Below the pieces are notes generated by a model. It searched no databases. It saw only the letters and a list, made by a program, of their open reading frames with translations, and was not told the origin of the DNA. From Sinosporangium siamense (GTDB taxonomy: Bacteria; Actinomycetota; Actinomycetes; Streptosporangiales; Streptosporangiaceae), in the NCBI RefSeq assembly GCF_016863435.1, contig NZ_BOOW01000006.1, forward strand, positions 186,001-250,000: 64,000 nucleotides of DNA, read 5' to 3'. The stretch's first letter is position 1; every line of letters begins with the position of its first letter. Positions 1 through 8,920 of the stretch are shown here, piece after piece. The position numbers and the translations under genes were made by a program.

Positions 1-743
1 ATGCGGTCGCCGGCGAGCCAGGTGGAGGCGCCGTGGAGTTCTTCGACGCCTTCGATGACGATGCGGCGGTCGGGGCTGAGTTCGATGCGGGCGCCCATGC
101 GCTGGAGGAACAAGGCGAGTTCCACCACTTCGGGTTCCATGGCCGCGCCCTTGATCACGGTCTTGCCCTCGGCGAGGACCGCGGTCATGAGGATGGTCTC
201 GGTGGCGCCGACGCTCGGGTAGGGGAGTTCGATGCGGGTGCCGTGGAGGCGCCCGGCTTTGGCGGCGATGCCGGTGTCGCCGACCTCGACCTCGGCGCCC
301 ATGGAGCGGAGCGCCTCGACGTGGAAGTTGACGGGGCGGCGGCCGATGGGGTCGCCGCCGACGAGAGGTACGAAGGCCTCCCCGGCCAGGTGGAGCAGCG
401 GGCCGAGCATGAGGATGGGGATCCGGTTGAGTCCCGTGAAGGCCTCGGGCACCCGGGGGTTGATCTCCGGGCCCCTGGTCACGGTGATCTCGTCTTTGGT
501 GATGTCGACATGGATGCCGAGTGCTTCCAGCATCGCGGCGGTGATGCCGACCTCGCCCACTTCAGGGGCGTTGTGGATGGTGCTGTCGCCGGTGCCGAGC
601 ATGGCGGCGACCATATGTTTGGAGACTCCGTTCTTGGATCCGCGTACAACGACGTCGCCGTGGAGCGGACCGGAGGGTTCTATCAGCCACACCTCTTGTT
701 CGTTCACGTGAAAAGCGTAGGGCCGTCCGTTGGTCGATAGCAT
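1..743 (-). CDS. murA: MurA-type UDP-GlcNAc enolpyruvyl transferase (3' part outside window)
   Basis: Enolpyruvyl transfer from PEP to UDP-N-acetylglucosamine is the first committed cytoplasmic step of peptidoglycan synthesis. About 247 N-terminal residues are visible of a family usually 420-450 long. The rest lies beyond the left edge. Visible are the Lys-Asn active-site motif GSKNGVSKHMVAAM (residues 35-48), a GLNRIPILMLGPLL segment, and SVGATETILMTAVLAEG, all typical of MurA. The catalytic loop reads LVGGDPIGRRPVNFH, so the usual Cys (Cys115 in E. coli) is Asp131. That substitution is known from mycobacterial and chlamydial MurA and goes with fosfomycin insensitivity. ATG at 743 is the first in-frame ATG and has no strong ribosome binding site. 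A nucleoside-antibiotic type MurA paralogue is the alternative. Confidence 0.85.
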   Translation of the reverse strand, partial: MLSTNGRPYAFHVNEQEVWLIEPSGPLHGDVVVRGSKNGVSKHMVAAMLGTGDSTIHNAPEVGEVGITAAMLEALGIHVDITKDEITVTRGPEINPRVPEAFTGLNRIPILMLGPLLHLAGEAFVPLVGGDPIGRRPVNFHVEALRSMGAEVEVGDTGIAAKAGRLHGTRIELPYPSVGATETILMTAVLAEGKTVIKGAAMEPEVVELALFLQRMGARIELSPDRRIVIEGVEELHGASTWLAGDR

Positions 744-782
744 CAGGCGGGTCCGGCCCACCTCGGTTAGAGGAGTGAGCAC

Positions 783-1400
783 TTGCGGCATTTGCGGGAG
801 TTCGCGGTGACCGTGTTCGTGCTGGCGGTCCTGGGAGTGATCGCGGGGTTCGTCTGGGCGGCGACCGCGCCGCGGACCTTGTTCGTCAGTGGTCCCGACG
901 GCGACGTGCCGGCCGATCCCACGACACAGACACTCATCGCCGCCGACGGCTGGTTCGCGGTGGTGACCGGTCTCCTAGGACTGGCGAGCGGCATTGTCGG
1001 ACATGTCCTGAGCCGGAAGCGGCCCCTCCCCGTCGTGGTGGGGCTGGCAGTCGGAGGGATGGGGGCCTCGCTGCTCACCTTCGGGGTGGGCAGGGTCGTC
1101 TGCCTCAGCGCGCCCGTGCAACTGGCCGCGGGGCCGACGGGGACGACGACGACCGCCCACCTCGTGCTCACCGCCCATGGGGTGCTGATGGCCTGGCCGT
1201 TCCTGGCGGTCGGGGTGTTCTTCGCGATCGAAGGCGTGCTCGCCTATCGCGAGTCTCCCCTGCGCAAGCCGTACGGAGGGCAGGCGCCACCGCTCTTTCC
1301 GGTCTTCCGCGGCGCTTTCCCCCCTAAGGCGGATCTGGCCTCCAACTCCGACTCGTCCGGCAAAGGCCCTGCGGACCCCGTACCCGAGTCACGGGACTGA
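783..1400 (+). CDS. DUF2567-like membrane protein
   Basis: Predicted integral membrane protein of 205 residues with about four hydrophobic segments: near residues 7-26, 58-75, 82-100 and 126-150. It resembles the actinobacterial DUF2567 family (segments APRTLFVSGPDG, ADGWFAVVTGLLGLASG, VVVGLAVGGMGASLL). No function is known. The last 45 residues are hydrophilic and Pro/Ser-rich, probably cytoplasmic. The start is TTG at 783, chosen because AGGAG lies seven bases upstream. It is divergent from the MurA-type gene with only about 40 bp between them, so the promoters must overlap. Confidence 0.7.
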   Translation: MRHLREFAVTVFVLAVLGVIAGFVWAATAPRTLFVSGPDGDVPADPTTQTLIAADGWFAVVTGLLGLASGIVGHVLSRKRPLPVVVGLAVGGMGASLLTFGVGRVVCLSAPVQLAAGPTGTTTTAHLVLTAHGVLMAWPFLAVGVFFAIEGVLAYRESPLRKPYGGQAPPLFPVFRGAFPPKADLASNSDSSGKGPADPVPESRD

Positions 1401-1446
1401 GGCCTGCCGTGCGCCGCCCGTCAGCTCGACGGGCCGTGCGATGGTG

Positions 1447-1618
1447 CGCGTTCATCTGCCCGGCAGCGCTGTGCGGTGCCGCGTTCATGTGCCCGGTAAC
1501 GCCGGGCGGCGGCGCGCTCACGCGCCCGGCAGCTCGACGGGCCATGGGGCGGTGTGCTCACCCGCCCGGCAACGCCATGTGGCCGCGTGCTCACGCACCC
1601 GGCAGTGCCGGGCGGCGT
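1447..1618. repeat. Degenerate tandem repeat, about 33-bp unit, five copies
   Basis: Five imperfect copies of a unit resembling GCGYTCAYSYGCCCGGCARC followed by about 13 GC-rich bases start near 1447, 1480, 1513, 1551 and 1583. The array fills the space between the DUF2567-like gene and the amidase. Its last copy runs into the amidase 3' end. No open frame here looks like a gene. It may be a replication-slippage array or a structured 3' region. Confidence 0.6.
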
Positions 1619-2997
1619 GTGCCGAAGCCCGTGGCGTGTTCGTAGGCGTGGGCGACTCGCAGCACGTCGAGGTCGGCGTACGGCCGCCCCACGATCTGTA
1701 CGCCGACGGGCAGTCCGCCGGGTGTGAAGCCGCAGGGCACCGACGCGGCGGGGGAGTGCAGCACGCTGATCCAGTAGGCCGAGCGCATCCACGCGAGATA
1801 GTCGGGCAGGGCGACGCCGTTGATCTCGTCCACGTAGGGCTTGTCCACGGGGAACGGCGGCACCTGGCTGACCGGCGCGATCAGCATGTCGTGGTTCCGG
1901 AAGAACTCCGCCATCCGCGCGAACAACCCGCTGCGCAGCCGTTCGGCCCGCGCCAGGTCGGCCGCGGTGACCTCGCGGCCCCTGGCGAGGTTCCAGCGCA
2001 CGTTGTCGGTGAGCTGCTCCTCGGGCAGCTCACCGAACGACAGGACGTACCACCACGCGCGATAGGTGCGGAACGCCTCGTCGGCGTCGGACAGGTCGAG
2101 GTCCACACGTTCGACCCGGGCGCCCAGCTTCTCCAGGACCTCGGGCGCGGTGGCGGTCGCCTCGGCGGTGGCCGGGTCGACCGGCAGCCCGCCGAGGTCG
2201 GGGCTCCAGGCGACGCGCAGCCCGGTCAGGTCGGCGTCGAGGGGGGCGGCGAACTCCGAGCCGTCGTCCAGGGGGCCCATCGGCACGGCGGCGTCGTAGC
2301 CCGCGATCACGCTCATCAGCAGCGCCAGGTCGCCGACCGTGCGTGCCATGGGCCCCGACACGGGCAGGGTGAACCACGCCGCCGTGTCGCTCGGCGCCGG
2401 CACTCGGCCGGGGGTGGGGCGCAGGCCGGTGATGTTGCAGAAGGAGGCCGGGTTGCGCAGCGAGCCGCCCATGTCGGAGCCGTCGGCGAGGGAGATCATG
2501 CCGCTGGCCAGGGCGGCGGCGGCTCCGCCGCTGCTGCCGCCGGCGCTGCGGGTGAGGTCGTAGGGGTTGCGGGTGGCGCCGAACACCTCGTTGACGGTGT
2601 GGGAGCCGGTGCCGAACTCGGGGGTGTTGGTCTTGCCGATTGTGATCGCGCCGGCTTCGCGCATGCGCCGCACAAGGAGGGCGTCGGTCACGGGGACGTG
2701 GTCGGCGAACAGGCGCGAGCCGTACGTCGTGCGGATGCCGGCGGTGTCGACGAGATCCTTGTGCGCGACGGGCAGTCCGTGGAGCGGGCCGTGCCATCGG
2801 CCGCGCACCGCGTCGTCGTCGAGTCTGCGCGCCTGGGCGAGAGCGCGTTCTTGCACAAGGGTGACGATCGCGTTGACCGACGGGTTGACCCTGTCGATGC
2901 GATCGAGGTGCGCCTCCAGGAGTTCGACGGCGCTGATATCTCGTGAACGCAGTAGTGCGAGTTGTTCGACGGCGGTCAGGTAGAACAGTTCCGTCAT
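1591..2997 (-). CDS. Amidase signature family hydrolase
   Basis: Hydrolyses a carboxamide, substrate unknown. The fold is the amidase-signature fold with a Ser-cisSer-Lys triad. Visible are HGLPVAHKDLVDTAG with the catalytic Lys near residue 80, the Gly/Ser loop AGGSSGGAAAA near 152-162 with the cis-Ser, and SDMGGSLRNPASF with the nucleophile Ser near 179. At 468 residues it has normal family length. ATG at 2997 is preferred over TTG at 3003 because AAGGGGG lies about nine bases upstream. The last codons fall inside the 33-bp repeat array. The sequence fits generic amidases rather than GatA: there is no gatCB context. Confidence 0.85.
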   Translation of the reverse strand: MTELFYLTAVEQLALLRSRDISAVELLEAHLDRIDRVNPSVNAIVTLVQERALAQARRLDDDAVRGRWHGPLHGLPVAHKDLVDTAGIRTTYGSRLFADHVPVTDALLVRRMREAGAITIGKTNTPEFGTGSHTVNEVFGATRNPYDLTRSAGGSSGGAAAALASGMISLADGSDMGGSLRNPASFCNITGLRPTPGRVPAPSDTAAWFTLPVSGPMARTVGDLALLMSVIAGYDAAVPMGPLDDGSEFAAPLDADLTGLRVAWSPDLGGLPVDPATAEATATAPEVLEKLGARVERVDLDLSDADEAFRTYRAWWYVLSFGELPEEQLTDNVRWNLARGREVTAADLARAERLRSGLFARMAEFFRNHDMLIAPVSQVPPFPVDKPYVDEINGVALPDYLAWMRSAYWISVLHSPAASVPCGFTPGGLPVGVQIVGRPYADLDVLRVAHAYEHATGFGTRRPALPGA

Positions 2998-3064
2998 GGT
3001 CAACGGCCCCCTTCACGTGCGGCTTCGGCCCGAGTCTGGCCGACCGGCCCGGGGCCGCGCCCTG

Positions 3065-3562
3065 TCACATTTTGCTGATCGGCGCCGTCACGGCCTGGGT
3101 GAGAGTGATGAGGGTGGCGGGCTCGGTCTCGATCTGGAGGCCGCGCCGGCCCGCGGAGAAGAAGATCGTCTCAAATGCCAGGGCGGAGGCGTCGACCACC
3201 GTGGGCAACTTCTTGCGCTGCCCGAGCGGGCTGATGCCGCCAACCACATATCCCGTCACACGCTCGACCTTGGCCGCCTCGGCCATCGCCGCCCGCTTAC
3301 CGGACAGCGCGGCGGCGAACGCCTTAAGGTCTAGTTTGCCCGCCACCGGGACGACCGCCACGGCGAGTCCGCCCTCGGTCTCGGCGACGAGGGTCTTGAA
3401 GATGCGGTCGTGGGGCACGCCGAGCGCATCGGCCGCCTCCTCGCCGTAGCCCTCGGAGCCGGCGTCGTGGTCGTAGGGGTGGAGGGTGAACGCCGCCTTG
3501 GCCTTGGTCAGCGCGACCGTGGCGGGGGTGCCCTGGCCGCCTTGCTTCTTCGTCCTGCTCAC
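3065..3562 (-). CDS. ybaK: YbaK/EbsC-type aminoacyl-tRNA deacylase
   Basis: Cytoplasmic trans-editing enzyme family that hydrolyses mischarged aminoacyl-tRNAs, for example Cys-tRNA(Pro). At 165 residues it is the usual family length. Diagnostic parts are the RIFKTLVAE motif with the conserved Lys, VAVVPVAGKLDLK, GYVVGGISPLGQRKKLP and a C-terminal FFSAGRRGLQIE. The open frame extends 88 codons upstream with no homology. GTG at 3562 is chosen because a TAGTCT hexamer ends seven bases before it, which suggests a leaderless transcript. The exact tRNA substrate cannot be read from sequence. Confidence 0.88.
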   Translation of the reverse strand: MSRTKKQGGQGTPATVALTKAKAAFTLHPYDHDAGSEGYGEEAADALGVPHDRIFKTLVAETEGGLAVAVVPVAGKLDLKAFAAALSGKRAAMAEAAKVERVTGYVVGGISPLGQRKKLPTVVDASALAFETIFFSAGRRGLQIETEPATLITLTQAVTAPISKM

Positions 3563-3944
3563 GTGCCGCAGACTAGAGCATCTTGCGAATCTACAACGTA
3601 AAGCCGACCTCTGGGCCCAGGCCACACCCATGAAAAGCCGACTCCGCAGCCGTACGGCACAGCCACCTTGAGCCCGCCGCGCACGGCCGAAAGCCTGCAG
3701 CATCCCCCACAAAGGCACAGCCACCGCGCATGGCCGAAAGCCTGCGGCACCTCCAACAAAGGCACAGCCCCGCGAGCCCGCGACGTCCGTCACACAAAGC
3801 TCGTACGGCACAGCCGCCGTGCACACCTGATTTTACGCCGCCACCTGCCCGCCAACCCGGGAAAAGGGCTCACTGGCGAAGATTTGCCTCGTCCGGATGC
3901 TGGACAGAAGCTGATTCGGATGCCGGGCTCCGTAGACTGGGCGG
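3563..3944. other. Intergenic region with 47-bp direct repeat and two GTACGGCACAGCC words
   Basis: There is no convincing gene. A segment containing GGCCGAAAGCCTGC and ACAAAGGCACAGCC occurs twice at a 47-bp period (3677-3723 and 3724-3769). Exact copies of GTACGGCACAGCC lie at 3652-3664 and 3803-3815, and the repeat itself ends in a shortened version of that word. The region separates the divergent ybaK and hisD genes, so it carries both promoters. Confidence 0.6.
3933..3938 (+). promoter_or_regulatory. Probable -10 box of a leaderless his operon transcript
   Basis: TAGACT fits the actinomycete TANNNT -10 pattern and ends six bases before the GTG of hisD, which has no Shine-Dalgarno sequence. 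Transcription would start at or next to the start codon. No convincing -35 is seen. This is inference from spacing only. Confidence 0.5.
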
Positions 3945-5255
3945 GTGATTTCCCGTATCGACCTGCGCGCCTCGCTTCCCGAGGACCTGCGCGACGTGTT
4001 GCCCCGCGCCGAGCTCGACGTGGAGGCCGCCCTTGAGAAGGTGCGGCCCATCTGCGAGGACGTGCGCCATCGTGGGGTCGCCGCGCTCAAGGAGCTGACC
4101 GCGAGGTTCGACGGTGTCGAGCTCGCGAGCACCCGCGTGGCTGTCGAGGAGCTCGGGCGGGCCCTCGAAGGGCTCGACCCCAAGGTGCGGGCCGCGCTTG
4201 AGGAGTCGATCCGGCGCGCCAGGCTGGTCCACCGCGACCAGCGCCGCACCGACGTCACCACCGAGGTCGTGCCGGGCGGCACGGTCACCGAGCGCTGGAT
4301 CCCGGTGCAGCGGGTCGGTCTCTATGTGCCGGGCGGCCTCGCGGTCTACCCGTCCAGCGTCGTCATGAACGTCGTGCCCGCTCAGGAGGCCGGGGTGCCC
4401 TCCCTGGCCGTCACCTCGCCGGCCCAGCGCGAGTTCGGCGGGCTGCCGCACCCCGCGATCCTGGCCGCCTGCGCCCTGCTGGGCGTCGAGGAGGTCTACG
4501 CCGTGGGCGGCGCGCAGGCCGTGGCGATGTTCGCCTACGGCACCGAGGAGTGCCCGCCCGTCGCCATGGTCACCGGCCCCGGCAACATCTGGGTGGCCGC
4601 CGCCAAGCGCCTGCTCAAGGGCCGCATCGGCATCGACGCCGAGGCGGGCCCCACCGAGATCGCGATCCTCGCCGACGAGACCGCCGATCCCGTGCACGTC
4701 GCCGCCGACCTGATCAGCCAGGCCGAGCACGATGTGATCGCGGCCTCGGTGCTGGTCACCGACTCGGCCGAGCTGGCCGACGCCGTCGAGCGCGAGCTCA
4801 AGACGCAGGTCGCCGCCACCAAGCACAGCGAGCGGGTCACGGAGGCCCTGGCGGGCCGCCAGTCGGGCATCGTGCTCGTCAAGGACCTCGAAGACGGGCT
4901 GGTCGTCGTCGACGCCTACGCCGCCGAGCACCTGGAGATCCAGACGCGTGACGCCCGCGCCCTGGCCGGCCGGGTCCGCAACGCCGGCGCGATCTTCGTC
5001 GGCGCCTACGCCCCGGTGTCCCTCGGCGACTACATGGCGGGGTCCAACCACGTGTTGCCGACCGGCGGTTGCGCCTGCCACTCCAGCGGGTTGTCGGTGC
5101 AGACGTTCCTGCGCGGCGTGCACGTGGTCGACTACGACCGCGACGCGCTCGCCGGCGCCGCGCGCCACGTGTGCGCGCTCGCCGACGCCGAGGACCTGCC
5201 CGCTCACGGCGCGGCGGTCCGCGCCAGGTTCGACTGGGAGATTCCGAACCCGTGA
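3945..5255 (+). CDS. hisD: Histidinol dehydrogenase
   Basis: Catalyses the last two steps of histidine synthesis, the NAD-dependent oxidation of L-histidinol to histidine. It is a Zn enzyme in the cytoplasm. At 436 residues the length is normal. Motifs include [62 protein letters not shown] and [10 protein letters not shown] followed by [11 protein letters not shown]. First gene of the his operon. Its stop overlaps the hisC start (GTGA). GTG start with no ribosome binding site, see the -10 box just upstream. Confidence 0.97.
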   Translation: MISRIDLRASLPEDLRDVLPRAELDVEAALEKVRPICEDVRHRGVAALKELTARFDGVELASTRVAVEELGRALEGLDPKVRAALEESIRRARLVHRDQRRTDVTTEVVPGGTVTERWIPVQRVGLYVPGGLAVYPSSVVMNVVPAQEAGVPSLAVTSPAQREFGGLPHPAILAACALLGVEEVYAVGGAQAVAMFAYGTEECPPVAMVTGPGNIWVAAAKRLLKGRIGIDAEAGPTEIAILADETADPVHVAADLISQAEHDVIAASVLVTDSAELADAVERELKTQVAATKHSERVTEALAGRQSGIVLVKDLEDGLVVVDAYAAEHLEIQTRDARALAGRVRNAGAIFVGAYAPVSLGDYMAGSNHVLPTGGCACHSSGLSVQTFLRGVHVVDYDRDALAGAARHVCALADAEDLPAHGAAVRARFDWEIPNP

Positions 5256-6337
5256 CCAGCCTTTCCGATCTTCCCCTCCGCGATGATCTGCGGGGGCTCA
5301 CCCCTTACGGCGCGCCGCAGCTCGACGTCGCCGTGCGCCTCAACACCAACGAGAACCCCTACGGCCCCTCGGCCGAGCTGGTGGCCGACCTCGCATCCGC
5401 CGTCTCGGGCATGGCCGCCGAGCTCAACCGCTATCCCGACCGCGACGCGACGGCGCTCCGCACCGACCTCGCGGCCTATCTCGGCCACGATCTGATCGCC
5501 GGTCAGGTGTGGGCGGCCAACGGGTCCAATGAGGTGCTTCAGCAGATCCTGCAGGCGTTCGGCGGCCCGGGGCGCACCGCGATGGGCTTCGAGCCGTCCT
5601 ACTCGATGCACTCGATCATCGCCCGCAGCGTCTTCACCGAGTGGATCTCCGGGGCGCGCGAGGCCGACTTCGGGCTCGACCCGGACAAGACCGTCGCCGC
5701 GATCGAGGAGCACCGGCCCGACGTGGTCTTCCTCACCTCGCCCAACAACCCCACCGGCACCGCGCTGGAGATCGACGTGATCAAGCGGGTGCTGCGGGCG
5801 GCCCCGGGCATGGTCGTGGTCGACGAGGCATATTTCGAGTTCGCCCGCACCGGCACACCGTCGGCGCTGACGCTGCTGCCCGACCACCCCCGCCTGATCG
5901 TGACGCGCACGATGTCGAAGGCGTTCGCGATGGCGGGCACCCGGCTCGGTTATCTCGCCGCGGCGCCGGCCGTGGTCGAGGCGCTGCTTCTCGTGCGCCT
6001 GCCGTACCACCTGTCCTCCCTGACACAGGCGGCGGCCCGCGTGGCGGTGGCGCATCGCGCCGAGCTGCTCGGCATGGTCGACGAGCTGCGCGCCGAGCGT
6101 GACGCGACGGTCGACTGGCTGCGTGGGCGGGGCCTGGAGGCCGCCGACTCGGATGCGAACTTCGTGCTTTATGGCCGGTTCGCCGATCGGCGGGCGGTCT
6201 GGGAGGCTCTGCTGGCCAAGGGCGTGCTGGTGCGCGAGGTCGGGCCACCCGAATGGCTGCGCGTGTCGATCGGCACGGGCGATGAGATGGCGGCGTTCCG
6301 CGCCGCGACGCAAGCCGTGATGGAGGAAGTGCTGTGA
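5252..6337 (+). CDS. hisC: Histidinol-phosphate aminotransferase
   Basis: PLP-dependent class I/II aminotransferase that makes L-histidinol phosphate from imidazole acetol phosphate and glutamate. From the GTG overlapping the hisD stop it has 361 residues, the usual length. Seen are [34 protein letters not shown], and [15 protein letters not shown] with the Schiff-base Lys at residue 223. A longer upstream frame inside hisD lacks homology. It overlaps hisB by four bases (GTGA), so translation is probably coupled. Confidence 0.95.
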   Translation: MTSLSDLPLRDDLRGLTPYGAPQLDVAVRLNTNENPYGPSAELVADLASAVSGMAAELNRYPDRDATALRTDLAAYLGHDLIAGQVWAANGSNEVLQQILQAFGGPGRTAMGFEPSYSMHSIIARSVFTEWISGAREADFGLDPDKTVAAIEEHRPDVVFLTSPNNPTGTALEIDVIKRVLRAAPGMVVVDEAYFEFARTGTPSALTLLPDHPRLIVTRTMSKAFAMAGTRLGYLAAAPAVVEALLLVRLPYHLSSLTQAAARVAVAHRAELLGMVDELRAERDATVDWLRGRGLEAADSDANFVLYGRFADRRAVWEALLAKGVLVREVGPPEWLRVSIGTGDEMAAFRAATQAVMEEVL

Positions 6338-6927
6338 ACCGGACCGGGCGCATCGAGCGCACGACCAAGGAGACGTCGGTGCTGGTCGAGGTCGACCTCG
6401 ACGGCACGGGCCGGGTCGAGGTCTCGACCGGCGTCGGCTTCTACGATCACATGCTGGCCCAGCTCGGCAAGCACGGGTTGTTCGACCTGACGGTCAAGAC
6501 CGAGGGCGACCTGCACATCGACTCCCACCACACCATGGAGGACACGGCGCTGGCCCTCGGCGCGGCCTTCCGCGAGGCCCTGGGCGACAAGTCCGGCATC
6601 CGGAGATTCGGCAGCGCGTCCTGCCCGCTGGACGAGGCGCTCGCCCAGGTGACCGTCGACCTGTCCGGCCGCCCCTATCTCGTGCACTCCGAGCCCGAGG
6701 GCATGGCCACCATGATCGGCCCGATGTACGACACGACCATGACCCGCCACATCCTGGAGTCGTTCGTCGCCCAGGCGCGCATCTGCCTGCACGTGCACGT
6801 GCCCTACGGCCGCAACGCCCACCACATCGTGGAGTCGCAGTTCAAGGCGCTCGCCCGCGCCCTGCGCGAGGCGTGCGAGCCCGACCCGCGCGCCACAGGC
6901 ATCCCGAGCACCAAGGGCGTGCTGTGA
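6334..6927 (+). CDS. hisB: Imidazoleglycerol-phosphate dehydratase
   Basis: Monofunctional HisB, 197 residues, without the phosphatase domain found in enterobacterial HisB. It dehydrates IGP to imidazole acetol phosphate. The duplicated metal-binding histidine motifs are visible: [49 protein letters not shown] start overlaps the hisC stop. Only one base separates its stop from the ATG of the next small gene. Confidence 0.96.
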   Translation: MNRTGRIERTTKETSVLVEVDLDGTGRVEVSTGVGFYDHMLAQLGKHGLFDLTVKTEGDLHIDSHHTMEDTALALGAAFREALGDKSGIRRFGSASCPLDEALAQVTVDLSGRPYLVHSEPEGMATMIGPMYDTTMTRHILESFVAQARICLHVHVPYGRNAHHIVESQFKALARALREACEPDPRATGIPSTKGVL

Positions 6928-6928
6928 C

Positions 6929-7093
6929 ATGTCCATGCCGTCCAACTTCTTGGCGGTGGCCATGGTCTTCCTCGGCCTCTTCCTTGTCGGGGGCGTGGTG
7001 TCGACCTTGAAGCAGGGGCACAGCAAGGCGTTCGCCGGCGTGCTCGGCGTGCTGGCGGCCATGGCGATCGCAGCGGGGGTGCTCTGGTGGTAA
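6929..7093 (+). CDS. Small two-helix membrane protein in the his operon
   Basis: A 54-residue protein beginning [14 protein letters not shown] and ending AAGVLWW. It has two hydrophobic segments (about residues 5-25 and 35-54) separated by KQGHSKAFA. It starts one base after the hisB stop and overlaps the hisH GTG by seven bases, so position and coupling argue for a real gene. Function unknown. Its place inside a biosynthetic operon suggests membrane association or regulation of histidine enzymes, but nothing in the sequence shows this. Confidence 0.65.
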   Translation: MSMPSNFLAVAMVFLGLFLVGGVVSTLKQGHSKAFAGVLGVLAAMAIAAGVLWW

Positions 7094-7719
7094 ACGTCGT
7101 GGTTCTCGACTACGGATCGGGCAATTTGCGCTCGGCCGAGCGTGCGCTCGCCCGGGTCGGCGCCGACGTGACGGTGACAGCCGACTACGACGCGGCCATG
7201 AACGCCGACGGCCTGGTCGTGCCGGGCGTCGGCGCGTTCGCCGCGTGCATGGCCGGGCTCAAGGGCGTGATCGGCGACCGCATCATCGACCGCAGGCTCT
7301 CGGCCGGGCGGCCCGTGCTCGGCATCTGCGTCGGCATGCAGATCCTCTTCGCCGAGGGCGTCGAGCACGGCGTGCGCAGCGAGGGCTGCGGCGAGTGGCC
7401 CGGCACCGTCGAACGCCTGGAGGCGCCGGTGCTGCCCCACATGGGGTGGAACACCGTGTCCGCGCCCGAGGGCAGCGTCTTGTTCGACGGCCTAGACACC
7501 GATACACGCTTCTACTTCGTGCATTCATACGGCGTGCGCAAGTTTGACCTCGTGCCTGGGCCCGGCTTCACCGCGCCCCTCGTGACCTGGGCCGAGCACG
7601 GCGTGCCGTTCGTGGCGGCGGTGGAGAACGGCCCGCTCATGGCCACGCAGTTCCATCCGGAGAAGTCGGGCGACGCGGGGGCCACGCTCCTCGCCAACTG
7701 GATCGCCACCCTCAAGTAG
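7087..7719 (+). CDS. hisH: Imidazole glycerol phosphate synthase, glutaminase subunit
   Basis: Class I glutamine amidotransferase that feeds ammonia to HisF. At 210 residues the length is typical. Visible are [16 protein letters not shown], the nucleophile elbow GICVGMQ with Cys81, and the C-terminal QFHPEKSG providing the His and Glu of the triad. Start is GTG, overlapping the preceding small gene by seven bases. Confidence 0.95.
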   Translation: MVNVVVLDYGSGNLRSAERALARVGADVTVTADYDAAMNADGLVVPGVGAFAACMAGLKGVIGDRIIDRRLSAGRPVLGICVGMQILFAEGVEHGVRSEGCGEWPGTVERLEAPVLPHMGWNTVSAPEGSVLFDGLDTDTRFYFVHSYGVRKFDLVPGPGFTAPLVTWAEHGVPFVAAVENGPLMATQFHPEKSGDAGATLLANWIATLK

Positions 7720-7782
7720 GCTGGCCGACCTGACACCAGACCGAGCCGCCGAATCACGAGCCGCTGAGATGGGCATCCGGAC

Positions 7783-8121
7783 ATGAGCAAGGAGCGGGCC
7801 AAGAGGCGCGCCGCGCGCGAGGCCGAGCGGGAGCGCCTGGCCGCCCTCCGGGCCGAGCAGGAGGAGCGGCTCGCCCGCCGCCGGGCCCGCCGGGCCCGTC
7901 TCGCGGCGCTGGTGCCGCGGCCCATCCGGGTCGCCCGTCAGGGCGGCGTCATCGCGCGGCGGCAGCGGGCGCAGAACGGCGTCGTCGCTGTGTTGTTCGT
8001 GATCGTGCAGGTCATCGCCTGGTTAGCCCTGTCGTCGTGGACCGGCAGGTTCGGCGTTTTCATATTGTCACTGTTGTTGGTTCCGGTGCTTGTCACCCTG
8101 GTTTTCGACCGGAGGACTTGA
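7783..8121 (+). CDS. Small basic coiled-coil plus two-TM protein
   Basis: 112 residues. The first 65 are Arg/Glu/Ala-rich ([19 protein letters not shown], then [14 protein letters not shown]) and likely form a charged helix. Two hydrophobic helices follow (about 68-88 and 90-108). A similar protein accompanies hisH-priA in other actinomycetes, by my recollection of gene order. Function unknown. Its last bases carry GGAGG, which serves as ribosome binding site for priA, and it may be co-translated with its neighbours. Confidence 0.7.
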   Translation: MSKERAKRRAAREAERERLAALRAEQEERLARRRARRARLAALVPRPIRVARQGGVIARRQRAQNGVVAVLFVIVQVIAWLALSSWTGRFGVFILSLLLVPVLVTLVFDRRT

Positions 8122-8126
8122 TTCAC

Positions 8127-8849
8127 ATGTCGCTCGTGCTGCTGCCCGCCGTTGACGTCGCCGACGGCCAGGCCGTGCGCCTGGTCCAGGGCGAGGCGGG
8201 TTCGGAGACGTCTTACGGCGACCCGCTTTCGGCGGCGCTGGCCTGGCAGGAGGCCGGGGCCGAATGGATCCACCTGGTCGACCTCGACGCCGCGTTCGGC
8301 CGGGGCTCCAACCGCGAGCTCCTGGCCTCGGTCGTGGGAGCGCTCGACGTGAAGGTCGAGATGTCGGGCGGCATCAGGGACGACGCCTCGCTTGAGGCTG
8401 CCCTCGCCACCGGCTGCGCGCGGGTCAACATCGGCACCGCCGCCTTGGAGGACCCCGTCTGGTGCTCCAAGATCATCGCGACATACGGCGAGCGTGTCGC
8501 CATCGGTCTCGACGTCAGGGGCACCACCCTGGCCGGCCGCGGCTGGACCAAGGAGGGCGGCGACCTGTGGGAGGTGCTCGACCGGCTGGAGTCCGACGGG
8601 TGCACCCGCTACGTCGTCACCGACGTCACCAAGGACGGCACGCTGCGCGGCCCCAACCTCGACCTCCTGCGCCAGGTCTGCGCCCGCACGGACAAGCCCG
8701 TGATCGCCAGTGGCGGCGTCTCTTCGCTCGACGACCTGCGGGCCATCTCCGAGCTGGTGCCGGTGGGCGTCGAGGGCGCGATCGTGGGCAAGGCGCTCTA
8801 CGCGCAGCAGTTCACCCTGGAGGAGGCGCTCGCGGCAGTGCGGGCGTAG
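8127..8849 (+). CDS. priA: PriA/HisA phosphoribosyl isomerase (HisA, possibly also TrpF activity)
   Basis: TIM-barrel isomerase of 240 residues that converts ProFAR to PRFAR in histidine synthesis. In actinobacteria lacking trpF the same enzyme also isomerises phosphoribosyl anthranilate. Seen are [19 protein letters not shown] with the catalytic Asp, [21 protein letters not shown] with the second Asp, and [15 protein letters not shown] at 8127 is chosen for GGAGG about ten bases upstream. The longer frame starting near 8037 overlaps the previous gene. No trpF is seen beside trpCBA in this window, which fits bifunctionality. Confidence 0.93.
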   Translation: MSLVLLPAVDVADGQAVRLVQGEAGSETSYGDPLSAALAWQEAGAEWIHLVDLDAAFGRGSNRELLASVVGALDVKVEMSGGIRDDASLEAALATGCARVNIGTAALEDPVWCSKIIATYGERVAIGLDVRGTTLAGRGWTKEGGDLWEVLDRLESDGCTRYVVTDVTKDGTLRGPNLDLLRQVCARTDKPVIASGGVSSLDDLRAISELVPVGVEGAIVGKALYAQQFTLEEALAAVRA

Positions 8850-8920
8850 TCGCAGGTCAGAGGTTGTGCCGGCGTTGCCGTACATTCCAGTGAGAGGGCG
8901 CTGATGAGGCGGGAGGCACG

